Below the pieces are notes generated by a model that was not told the origin of the DNA, ran no database searches, and was given only the letters and a program-made list of their open reading frames with translations. This document shows positions 33,524-42,120 of a stretch of DNA of 64,000 nt, one piece after another (the stretch's first letter is position 1; the number at the start of each line of letters is the position of its first letter). Position numbers and translations under genes: made by a program. The DNA comes from Flammulina velutipes. Lineage: Eukaryota; Basidiomycota; Agaricomycetes; Agaricales; Physalacriaceae. The DNA is taken from NCBI GenBank assembly GCA_011800155.1, contig CM022373.1, positions 2,108,001-2,172,000 of the forward strand, in the 5' to 3' direction.

Positions 33524-34914
33524 ATGGAAAGCTCACAAACACGCCAAGGAAAGATTCGCGGAGCACGCTACCAGCCAGAGCGACGAGAGTTGTGCGCCAC
33601 CGTAAGATGGTCTTTGGAATCCGCAGATGCACGAGACGAGGTATGAATCATGTCTCACGTGGTTCTTCTTACTCACAGTTCATTTTTCTCAGATTCGGGA
33701 GACATTGGAGTGCAAACGCTATGCGACTGCAATTCCGAGGCACAAGGAGTTCACGACTACAATAACATGGTCTCTCGAGTCCTCAGATGCGCGAGAAGAG
33801 GTCAGACTTATCTCATCCTCTTCCGTGACTTACATATTGACACCTTACATAGGTTAGAGAAATTTACAAATCCCGGAAGCACAAACCCTTCTCCTCCCCC
33901 TCCCATTTATGCCATCACCTTGACTATCTTCCTCCACCGGAGCTCAAGTTTCTCTACGGATATGGGAATCTTCCTTCCGAATCACTTCGACACCACATTT
34001 CCCGTCCGCCACAATCACGCGAACGGCAATCATCTTCATCGCGCTTGGAAGAGACTGAAGAGACCTCCGAGGTCGATAAGACCAAGGTTAGATACGTCCT
34101 TCCACCTGGCCCATATAGCAGCTCCGAGCCAGAACAATCCTTACAGGCTCTTGTCGGACAGGCCATCATGTCGTCGGAAACGGGTGCCTTGACACTGCGC
34201 GAGATATATGAGTGGATATCGACAGTTTACCCGTACTATGTTATCCCGACGGAAAAGGACCAAAACGGACGATACGAAGCGACCTGGATGAAGCGGCTAT
34301 GGCGCATGCTTTCATCCTCGTACTTCGAGACCATTCCTCGAGACAAGGAATGTGGGAGGCCGTTCAACCTCTACCGGATACGTTCTGAAGATTTCCCCTG
34401 CTTCGTGGGAGGTGGATTTATACGGAGGGAGACCACCGGAGGGAAGAAGAGGAAGAAGAGGGAGCCGACTGGTGGCAAAGTTGACGGTGGTCAAGTGAAG
34501 ACAAGGAAGAGGCAGAAGAAAGTAAAGGACGCGACCCCGGACGAAATGGACGACGTAAGTCCAAGCGTCGAGGATGATCGACTGGAGGACGACTATCGCT
34601 TCGTCGACACAGACCGAGACACATCCGGGGAGGAAGACGAGCTTACGGGATTCGAAAATATCCCTTTCCCTCCAGCGCCCACTGTGGAACCACGCTACGC
34701 TACGCGACCGATCCATCCCATCCCAGCACCCAGACTCATCTCTCAATTGGCGCCCACTCACCGTTACCACCTATCTGCTCCACCCCTTCGGTCGTCGTTC
34801 ACTGCTCCCGCCTCATTTTCGCCTCATATACCTCTGAAAAGGCTGGGTCCTGTCCATTCATGGCACGAGCCTGTCGCTTTTCGTACGATACCTATACCAG
34901 GCTCGGGTTCATAG
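33524..34914 (+). CDS. Divergent forkhead-like protein with degenerate recognition helix
   Basis: Three exons (33524-33640, 33693-33800, 33853-34914; introns 52 nt each, phase 0) give 428 residues. Exons 1 and 2 encode repeated units that both end in WSLES(A/S)DAR(D/E)E. The third exon holds a forkhead-like domain closely patterned on the gene at 8316-11008: YVLPPGPYSS, ALVGQAIMSSE, LTLREIYEWISTVYPYY, and EDFPCFVGGGF after the wing. Where the first forkhead has WMNSIRHVLS, this one has WMKRLWRMLSS, so the DNA-contacting Asn and His are gone. A strongly basic segment follows (KKRKKREPTGG .. KTRKRQKK, probable nuclear signal), then an acidic and a Pro-rich tail. Either it binds different DNA or it has lost specific binding. 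Confidence 0.72.
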
Positions 34915-35109
34915 AAATGGCATTGATTTGTAGCATAGTATTCCTTGTGTATTTGCGATTTTGACTGTCATTAATCAACAACGAATGCAGTTTCAACTCT
35001 GAATTTTCTGTATCTGGTTTTTGTGGTTCAGCACTTATTTCTGAACTAAGTAAGACTTCTCCAAAACTACCAGACAACGCAAATTCGGTCATCAGGAATA
35101 CTTGAAAGT

Positions 35110-36165
35110 TCAAACCAACTCAGGAAACAGAGCAGGCAATGTGATCTCACAACCTCCCGAGAAGAGAAAATCCGCCTTCTCATCTTGCTCACTTGGCTCA
35201 AGATTGAAGACCGCAACTTTCCCACCTCGTCTTTGAACCCGATACGCAAATGTAGAAGCCGGACGTACCTACGACTAATCAGGAATCATGCAGAAGACGA
35301 CATCGAGAAATCATACCGTAGAAGATGTCCCGACGACCAAGATCATATCAGCTTTGAATACAAGCAAGTTTATGTCATCGATGTGATGCGGGCGCTCTCC
35401 GAACCACACAACTCCGGGGCGTGCCAGAGCGCCACACTTGTCACACCGCGGAAGGGCGCTTTCTGGTATGTCGATCGACTTCGATCCAGCGTCGTGATAT
35501 GTCTGGAGAGATATGTCGGCATCTGCGAGGGCGGGACATACCGCCTGCGAGCGATCCTCCTTACAGAATCCACACTCTGTACATTGCACATCAAATAGCC
35601 TGCCATGCATTTCCAGTATAGAGCTCTTGAAAGTACGTGTCTTTTTCGTAGCTTCGGTGGATGGCAAAAGTGCCCTAAGGGCGACTGTGGATAGGCCGTC
35701 AACGTTCTGGGTGATCAAATGGAAAGATTCCGCATTGGGCGCTATTTCTTTCACATTAGCGGGGATGGACAATTTTGCAAGGATGCTATGCGCAGCATTG
35801 GGTTTCGCCTCCAGTGCTCTGATCGCTCTTAGTAGTGGCATGTTCGAAGGCATATTAACTTACTTCGTTCGCCGGTAATGGTAGAATTGCCAAACAAGTG
35901 ACGGATTGGTCGAGAATGCCTGTGGTGTGGCCAAATTGGTTTGGTCAAGCGAACGCCACATTCCACCTCCGTCGCGAAAAGTGCGAATGCCTGCACATAT
36001 GTGAGCGACGTGTTCTTCCTAAATGACGAAGTACGTGCCAGATGCTGCCGACAGACCAGCCCCCGCTACAACGAGGATATGTTTCGACTTAGCAAACGAG
36101 TCTCGAAATTTCTGTACTTCTTCATTGAAAGATCTTCCTGCATGCAGAGATTCAGGTTGGGACAT
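35110..36165 (-). CDS. NAD-dependent deacylase, sirtuin family (SIRT5-like)
   Basis: Four exons from ATG 36165. Motifs in order: [25 protein letters not shown] (NAD-binding GAGxS and GIRTFR), QNVDGL, LEMHG (catalytic His), the zinc pairs CTEC and [19 protein letters not shown] and a final [11 protein letters not shown]. The GVVWFGE and CTECG..C arrangement resembles class III (SIRT5/CobB-type) enzymes, which remove acyl groups from lysines using NAD. The intron near 35850 is best read as 45 nt with a TACTAAG branch, giving [12 protein letters not shown]. The gene is divergent from the GTPase-like gene at 36394. The first 40 nt of this coding sequence are copied at 39018-39058. Confidence 0.88.
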
Positions 36166-36393
36166 GTTTGGGATAGTTGAAGGTGAGCGTCATGAGCGTC
36201 AGACTCAAGTTGAAGTGGGCACTGGGGCCTGGGCAGGCTTAAGGCAACCCGATCATGTGACTGTGGGTTCGTTCAAGGGCTGCCTTAGGGCTGGCTTGAC
36301 TCTTGACTTCGACCATTGTCAATGTCAGGCTCACCGCACCTCAAATCTCTTCCCCGTGCATAATTTCTGGACAGACTCTCCAAATTCGATAAC

Positions 36394-37092
36394 ATGGCAA
36401 AGACCGTTCAAACCATATCTGTTGCGATACAAGGCAAGGAGGAATCCGTTCATGTACTTCGATAGAAACTGACTTAGTCTAGGCCTTCCTGATACTGGAA
36501 AGCGGTCTCTCTCGACCAATTTAGTAAACATATCTTGTTGTAGTAGCTGTATCGTGCTGACTTCTTCTTCTTCCCAAAACTTCAAGGAACTCAGAGAACA
36601 CTACAGTGCTCGACACAAATCGCATTTCCGAGTTCTCGTCAATCGCGGACTGCCCGTTCAAGCAACTATCATCGTCTTTGATGCCAGCACTCCTTCTACT
36701 TTCTCCCGGCTGATGCTTGAAGAGCGCGTGCAAAATTTGCCATTTTGCGTTGTTGCAACGAAGCCAGACCTTCTCACATCACAGCACTACTCCAACGACG
36801 TGAATTACTATCGTTTTGCATACTATCATCGCGCTCCTTATTTTCCTGTCAACAACTTGACGGGCCAAGGGATCGAACGTCTCGTGCAATTCCTGGGTTC
36901 GTTAGTCGTTGCTTTCCTTACGACTAGTTTAACGTTTTGTCCAACAGTGGACAATGTGTGCCCGTTACCTCTACCGAAGCCATCGCTACGATGCTGGCTA
37001 GAGGTATATATCCGTTCTTTTTATGGCTGTGTACTGGATGCTATCGCAGCCTGTTTCCGATTACCGTCTCCCCGAGTCGCCAAGGTCTGTGA
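36394..37092 (+). CDS. Small GTPase-like protein with C-terminal hydrophobic segment, copy 1 (5' exon uncertain)
   Basis: Clear parts: a P-loop-like GLPDTGKRS near 36485-36510, IIVFDAST, the G4 motif ATKPD, a PVNNLTGQGIERLV G5-like segment, then after an intron at 36901-36947 a hydrophobic C-terminus (PFFLWLCTGCYRSLFPI) that could anchor it in a membrane. G2 and G3 motifs are not evident, so it may be degenerate. An intron at about 36518-36580 with a CTGAC branch is supported by comparison with copy 2. How the ATG at 36394 joins the P-loop exon is unresolved: no donor gives the right phase, so the 5' exon is provisional. The last codons overlap the start of the phosphotransferase frame. Confidence 0.45.
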
Positions 37093-37970
37093 TAATCAGT
37101 CTGATTTTGAGTTTGTTTAATATATCGCAGAAGGCGTTCTCTCTTCCTCATTTAGGAACCAACCGAGATTTGCTTAACCTCCTACGAACTCCTGCTGTCG
37201 TGGATTGGGATCAGGATTTACGACGCCGCTTAAAGGTGAAAGGCATTGGCGGCGTTCCTAGTCATCGTATAGGGCCTCATCTCATTGCCAAAGTACCCAC
37301 ATCATCTGAAAGGGCCACTATGGAGTATATTCGCCAGAACACCAACATCCCTGTTCCTCGTCTATACTTCGACAATCTTTCATGGTTGGTTATGGAGTAC
37401 ATTGAAGGACAAATGCTCTACGAGTGCTGGGACTCACTTGGCATCTTCCAGCGCTTCCAGGTGGCTTGTACTCTTCGAATGTACGTGAAGGAAATGCGAA
37501 CCCTGACCTCAAAGAGGGTAGGCGACGTCAACAAAGGACTCGTAGACGGTGTTGTCTTCGATTACAAGGAACGTGGTCCGTTTGACGATCCTCAACAATT
37601 CCGTAGATTTTGTGATCTGGCTTCCGCGATGGGCTGGCAATCCGCTCGCGCACGGGCAGAACCAGACGCTCCGACGCGCCCTCCAATTAGCGACAGCGAT
37701 TGGACTCCCGTATTCACTCATGGCGATCTAAATACGACAAACATCATTCTTGACAGTGATGGCGCCGTCTGGCTTGTGGATTGGGGTTCGGCGGGTTTCT
37801 ATCCAGCATCTGTTGAGGCGATGGCCATGAAATTCGTCGATGGTGACGGAGGGCCAGGGGACCGGATGTCAGCGTCGTGGGCCAGCTACAGACAATTCAT
37901 TGTGGGCCACATCAGCAATTCAGAATCACTTTTCTGGCGATATTTTACCTCCACTGTATACAGATTTTGA
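37023..37970 (+). CDS. APH/choline-kinase-fold phosphotransferase, copy 1
   Basis: 315 residues. Kinase-fold features: PHLIAKVPTSSERATMEYI (N-lobe lysine region), IPVPRLYFDN.SWLVMEYIEGQ (hinge, typical of fungal APH proteins), the catalytic FTHGDLNTTNIIL and metal-binding VDWGSAGFYP. These define the aminoglycoside-phosphotransferase superfamily, whose fungal members act on small molecules largely unknown. The start at MAVYW is conserved in the duplicate at 39895; the first 37 residues are of doubtful character and may partly be an intron (a cgcag acceptor precedes KAFSLPHLG). All catalytic residues are intact. No resistance role should be assumed. Confidence 0.78.
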   Translation: MAVYWMLSQPVSDYRLPESPRSVIISLILSLFNISQKAFSLPHLGTNRDLLNLLRTPAVVDWDQDLRRRLKVKGIGGVPSHRIGPHLIAKVPTSSERATMEYIRQNTNIPVPRLYFDNLSWLVMEYIEGQMLYECWDSLGIFQRFQVACTLRMYVKEMRTLTSKRVGDVNKGLVDGVVFDYKERGPFDDPQQFRRFCDLASAMGWQSARARAEPDAPTRPPISDSDWTPVFTHGDLNTTNIILDSDGAVWLVDWGSAGFYPASVEAMAMKFVDGDGGPGDRMSASWASYRQFIVGHISNSESLFWRYFTSTVYRF

Positions 37971-38034
37971 AATCTCCCTACTACCTGTATGTAAATACGT
38001 GAATCAGGTGTATTCAAAAAAAAATTGTGTCTTC

Positions 38035-38622
38035 TCAGTCTTCTGTAAGGATCATATAAAAGGTTCCAATTCGAGGAGGAAACGGAATCAAGGCTTCGCC
38101 GACTTGATTCATTTTCGCTCTGCCTTCCTCCACCTCATCCATTTTGCTCGCCAAGATCCACCCTTCGCTGACCATTCGATGTAGAAAACTGAGTTGCCAG
38201 CACATGCAGCCACTGCATTGCTCCGTAAATCGGTAAAACTGTAGATTTTAGCGAATGATGAGATCGATGAGGTCCCCCACCGTCACGGTGGCATTGAAGC
38301 CAATGTGCTGCTCGAACACAGCGTGTCTGGAGACCAGGGACTCGTCCCTGCGAGCCTGGATTTGGAGGCATCCTCGATAATTCATCTTGTCGCCAACGGC
38401 AAGTGTCAACTCATGTTCAACAGGCTGCCACATGTTGAGAGAAACACCGGTGTAAACGAAACCATCGTCCTCGTTAATGAATGGTTCCTTGAACTCGAAG
38501 CTACTGATCCAATGGTATGGTCTAGTCGCTGGGGTGCACCAAAGGATTATGCGATTGACCATAAGGTGATGGAATGCAGAAGTTTCATCTTTGAGAGCTG
38601 GCTCTCGTGGGCGTGAGTTCAT
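38035..38622 (-). CDS. Hypothetical protein, intact copy
   Basis: Two exons joined by a 50-nt intron (donor gtgacg, acceptor ctacag) give about 179 residues from ATG 38622. I do not recognise it. Visible blocks are NRIILWCTPATRPYHWISSFEF, EHELTLAVGD and, in exon 2, SGCMCWQLSFLHRMVSEGWILASKMDEVEE, ending shortly after ALIPFPPRIGTFY. No signal peptide or membrane helix. The duplicate at 40913-41402 keeps exon 2 but is frameshifted in exon 1. It is convergent with the phosphotransferase gene, with 64 bp between the stops. Confidence 0.55.
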
Positions 38623-39017
38623 ACTGTCTATCGCGAAGATCAGAATATGTAAATGTTAGATATTCTGATTTTACGCACCTACGTTGTGATAGTCTTATCT
38701 AGAGTATGTATGTAATACTAACATCCTCGTTTCATCAACTTACTGCATGTCGATCGTGGACTGATGTTCGCCTATGCATGCCACCTCAGATGATCAATGC
38801 AAGCGAGTCCTCGAGTCAGCCTTCGGAAGAATGAATCACTGTACCGTCGCATCGAGTTTCTCTGAATTTGTATGCATAATACTATCGGTTAGATCAGAGC
38901 GTACCATCGAATATATATATTGAGAAGGAAGATGGTAAGTAACACTATTCTCAGTCCGTACGCACCGAACCAGAAAAAAATTGACCGATACAGTAGCACT
39001 CAAGCGCGTATACCAGA
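38623..39017. other. Spacer between the two duplication copies
   Basis: About 395 bp with no match in the duplicated unit and no supported gene. It holds the 5' flank of the unknown minus-strand gene. Confidence 0.45.
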
Positions 39018-39058
39018 TTGGAAGATCTTCCTGTATGCTGAGATTCAGCTTGGGACAT
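39018..39058 (-). pseudogene. Sirtuin exon 1 stub
   Basis: The first 14 codons of the sirtuin gene, ATG at 39058, reading MSQAESQHTGRSSN against [14 protein letters not shown] at 36165. Similarity then ends. It marks the duplication breakpoint. Confidence 0.75.
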
Positions 39059-39278
39059 GTTTGGGATAGTCGAAAGGTGAGCGTCAGACGACTCAAGTTG
39101 AAATGGGCAGGCTTGAGGCAACCTGAGGCAACCCGATCATGTGACTGTGAGTTCGTTCAAGGGCTGGCTTGACCAGGGTTTGATTTCGACCATTGTCAAT
39201 GTCATTGTCAGGCTCGCCGCACCTCTCAAATCTCCTCCCCGTGCATAATTTCTGGAGTGACTCTCCCAATTCGATGAC

Positions 39279-39964
39279 ATGGCAAAGACCGTTCACACCA
39301 TATCTGTTGCGATACAAGGCAAGGAGGATCCATTCTTGCACTTCGATCGAAACTGACTTGGTTTAGGCCTTCCTGATACAGGAAAGCGGTCTCTCTCGAA
39401 CAATTTAGTGAACTTATCTTGTTGTAGTAGCTGTACCGTGCTAACTTCCCTTCAAAAGGAACTGAGGGAACACTACAGTGCTCGACACAAATCGCATTTC
39501 CGAGTTCTCGTCAATCGTGGACTGCCCGTTCAAGCAACTATCATTGTCTTCGATGCCAGCACACCTTCTACCTTCTCCCGGCCGATGCTTGAAGAACGCG
39601 CGCGAAATCTGCCATTTTGCGTTGTTGCGACGAAGCCGGACCTTCTCACATCACAGCATTACTCCAACGACGAGAATTACTATCGTTTTGCTTACTATCA
39701 CCGAGCTCCTTACTTTCCTGTTAATAACCTGACAGGCCAAGGGATCGACCGTCTCGTGCAATTCCTGGGTGCGTAAGTCGTTACCGTCCTCATGACCAGT
39801 TTAACGTTTTGTCCAACAGTGGACGAAGTGTGCCCGTTGCCTCTACCGAAGCCGTCGCTACGCTGTTGGCTAGATGCATACATCCATTTTTTGTATGGCT
39901 GTATACTGGATACTGTTGCAGCCTGCTTCCGATTACCGTCCCCTCGAGTCACAAAGGTCTGTGA
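39279..39964 (+). CDS. Small GTPase-like protein with C-terminal hydrophobic segment, copy 2 (5' exon uncertain)
   Basis: Duplicate of the 36394-37092 gene. The P-loop-like GLPDTGKRS, VLVNRGLPVQATIIVFDAS, ATKPDLL, NNLTGQGIDRLV and a hydrophobic C-terminus (PFFVWLYTGYCCSLLPI) are retained. Introns are clearer here than in copy 1: one with donor gtgaac and branch TGCTAAC before ELREHYSARHK, and one at 39773-39819 with a perfect gtaagt donor. The stop falls at 39962-39964, matching copy 1. The 5' exon from ATG 39279 does not join the P-loop in frame by any obvious splice. G2 and G3 are not visible. Confidence 0.45.
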
Positions 39965-40845
39965 CAATCAGCTTGATTATAAGTCATATTAATGTATCTC
40001 AGAAAGTGTTCTCTCTTCCTCACTTAGGAACTGACAGAGATGTTCTGAATCTCTTGCAAACTCCTGCTGTCATGGCTTGGGACCAGGACCTACAACACCG
40101 CTTGAAGGCGAAAGGCATCTTCGGCGGCGTCCCTACCCATCGTATAACGCCTCATCTCGTTGTCAAAGAGCCCACACCATCTGAAAGGGCTGCTATGGAG
40201 TATATTCGCCAGAACACTACAATCCCTGTTCCTCGTCTATACTTCGACAACCTTTCATGGTTGGTTATGGAGTACATTGAAGGACAGATGCTTTACGAAT
40301 GCTGGGACTCACTTGGCATCTTCCGGCGCTTCCAGGTGGCTTGTACTCTTCGAATGTACGTGAAGGAAATGCGAGCTCTGACCTCACAGAGGGTAGGCGA
40401 TGTCAACAAAGGAATTGTCGATGGTGTTGTCTTCGATCAAAAGGAACGTGGTCCGTTTGACGATCTTGAACAATTCCGTAGATTTTGTGATCTCGCTTCT
40501 GTGGTGGGCTGGCAATCCGCTCGCGTACGGGCAGACCCAAGCGCTCCAACGCGCCCCCCAATCAGCGACGGCGATTGGACTCCTGTATTCACTCATGGCG
40601 ATCTAAACACGACAAACATCATTCTTGGTAATGATGGTGTCCTCTGGCTCGTGGATTGGGGTTCAGCGGGTTTCTATCCAGCATCTATCGAGGCGATGGC
40701 GATGAAATTCGTCGATGGTGACGGAGGGCCAGGGGACCGGATGCCAGCGTCGTGGGCCAGTTATAGACGATTCATTGTGGGCCATGTCAGCAAATCAGAA
40801 TCGCTTTTCTGGAAATATTTTACCTCCGTCGTATACAGATTTTGA
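39895..40845 (+). CDS. APH/choline-kinase-fold phosphotransferase, copy 2
   Basis: 316 residues from the conserved MAVYW start; another in-frame ATG lies at 39874. Same features as copy 1: PHLVVKEPTPSERAAMEYI, LVMEYIEGQMLYE, FTHGDLNTTNIIL and VDWGSAGFYPAS. Most differences from copy 1 are conservative (for example DSDGAV against GNDGVL before WLVDWG). The frame and catalytic residues are kept, so both copies are probably under selection. One extra residue is present in the GIFGGVP loop. The substrate is unknown. Confidence 0.78.
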   Translation: MAVYWILLQPASDYRPLESQRSVTISLIISHINVSQKVFSLPHLGTDRDVLNLLQTPAVMAWDQDLQHRLKAKGIFGGVPTHRITPHLVVKEPTPSERAAMEYIRQNTTIPVPRLYFDNLSWLVMEYIEGQMLYECWDSLGIFRRFQVACTLRMYVKEMRALTSQRVGDVNKGIVDGVVFDQKERGPFDDLEQFRRFCDLASVVGWQSARVRADPSAPTRPPISDGDWTPVFTHGDLNTTNIILGNDGVLWLVDWGSAGFYPASIEAMAMKFVDGDGGPGDRMPASWASYRRFIVGHVSKSESLFWKYFTSVVYRF

Positions 40846-40912
40846 ATCCTCCTTACTACGTGCAAAATCTTATCATAAAGACATAAACATGCATGTTCGT
40901 GGTGTTTAACAT

Positions 40913-41402
40913 TCAAGGATTATAAAATGTTCCAATCTGAGGAGGAAATGGAATCAAGGTTTCGCCGACTTCAATTTTTTTGGCCCCGATGACTTGCTCA
41001 ACCTCATCCACCCTGCTCGCCAAAATCCACCCTTCGCCAACCATCTGACGTAGGAAATTGAGTTGCCAGCACATGCACCCACTGCCATGCTCTGTGAATC
41101 GAGACTGATGCACTGCTCGACCGGGGCGTATTTGGAGGTCAGCTGCTTGTCCTTGCGGACCTGGATCTCGGGGAATACTCGACGATTAGAATTGTCGCCA
41201 ACGATAAGTGGCAGCTCATGTTCATAAGGATGTTTGGAAAAACACCGATGTAAACGAGATAGCCATCGGTAACGTGTTCATTGAACGCGAAGCTACTGAT
41301 CAAATGGTAGGGTGTGGTCGCTTTGGTACACCAAAGGATCATGCGATTGACCACAGCGTGACGGAATGCAGAAGTCCACTCAAGTATCACGGGGTCGCGC
41401 AC
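40913..41402 (-). pseudogene. Frameshifted duplicate of the 38035-38622 hypothetical gene
   Basis: Exon 1 begins like the intact copy (NRMILWCTKATTPYHLISSF) but a 7-nt deletion after FPNI (ATGTGGCAG reduced to AT) shifts the frame before the EHELPLIVGD block. Most of the intron is also missing. Exon 2 is still legible (SGCMCWQLNFLRQMVGEGWILAS .. LIPFPPQIGTFY) and ends at 40913. The first roughly 10 codons no longer match. Confidence 0.72.
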
Positions 41403-41516
41403 AAATGCGTGGGAAAATGGCAGTTCGGCAAAGGCCTCCTGTATAGTTGCTTGTATTGTCCGAACCTTAATTTCTCGCCTCAGTCAAGTCGCCCTCCGAC
41501 ACAACATCATACAAAA

Positions 41517-41829
41517 ATGGTACGTTGCTCGCCGTCGTTGTACTACTCTGGTACTCATCTTACGTGCCATCCAGCCTTCCCAGAAGACTTTCCGCACCAA
41601 GCGCATTTTGGCCAAGGCAGGCAGACAAAACAGGTGGGAAAAACAGGATACGAGAAGATGAAGAGGACTGACGATGGAAACTATAGGCCTATCCCTCAAT
41701 GGTTCCGGTTAAAGACCGACACCAAGATCCAAGTGCGTCCTACTCTATTTTTCAGTGTTCAGTTTTAACCTGGTATGATAGTATAACGCCAAGAGGAGGC
41801 ACTGGAGGCGCACCAAGCTCAACATCTAA
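41517..41829 (+). CDS. RPL39: 60S ribosomal protein eL39
   Basis: Four exons: 41517-41519 (the ATG alone), 41575-41633, 41687-41732 and 41782-41829, giving exactly 51 residues, the usual size of eL39. The protein starts PSQKTFRTKRILAKAGRQNR, continues PIPQWFRLKTDTKIQ and ends YNAKRRHWRRTKLNI, which is near-identical to the family. eL39 lines the polypeptide exit tunnel of the large subunit. The first intron follows the start codon directly, so no single frame shows the whole protein. The compact, intron-split layout is typical of basidiomycete ribosomal protein genes. Confidence 0.97.
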
Positions 41830-42120
41830 TTGGACTCTTCCCGTGCTAGGAAGTCGGTTAGACAGAGGGGAGGGGAGATACATGCAAGTTGTACGGCGTC
41901 AACATGCTATAATCCATGCCATATGAATTCCAGTCTCGCATTTCACCACCATGTACACCTCGCGCACTGCAATTCAGATAAACGTCAGTTTTCATACCAG
42001 ACTTGAAGTGATTGGAATACGTCGCAGAATCGCTCTTGCAGTTTTTACCGCCACAGCTAGTCAGCTGATGTCAATGATATAGAGATCCATAGACTCAGTT
42101 CTAGTCTCTCCATATCTTCC
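41830..42120. other. Intergenic between eL39 and GST
   Basis: About 290 bp, 3' flank of eL39 and promoter of the glutathione transferase gene. No further feature seen. Confidence 0.45.

Larger units (their letters stand above)
36125..38582. repeat. Tandem segmental duplication, copy 1 (source)
   Basis: About 2.46 kb that recurs in the same orientation at about 39018-41372 (offset about 2,893 bp at the sirtuin end). It contains the first 14 codons of the sirtuin, the shared promoter, the GTPase-like gene, the phosphotransferase gene and the unknown minus-strand gene. It is judged the source because its sirtuin is complete and its unknown gene is intact. Boundaries were placed by eye where similarity stops. 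Confidence 0.75.
39018..41372. repeat. Tandem segmental duplication, copy 2 (derived)
   Basis: Second copy of the 36125-38582 unit. It starts inside what was sirtuin exon 1 and runs through promoter, GTPase-like gene, phosphotransferase and the unknown gene, now frameshifted. Coding parts are highly similar (long identical stretches in the phosphotransferase) while introns and 3' flanks differ by small indels. Confidence 0.75.

Noticed and set aside
34045..34914. Treating the forkhead-like protein as starting near 34045
   Set aside because: That point is a TTG; two upstream exons with clean introns and an ATG at 33524 give a continuous frame.
38135..38371. Minus-strand frame overlapping the unknown gene at 38035-38622
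   Set aside because: Comparison with the duplicate shows that the real second exon uses another frame after a 50-nt intron.
37023..40845. Calling the APH-fold proteins antibiotic-resistance enzymes
   Set aside because: The fold is shared by many fungal small-molecule kinases; nothing in the sequence indicates an aminoglycoside substrate.
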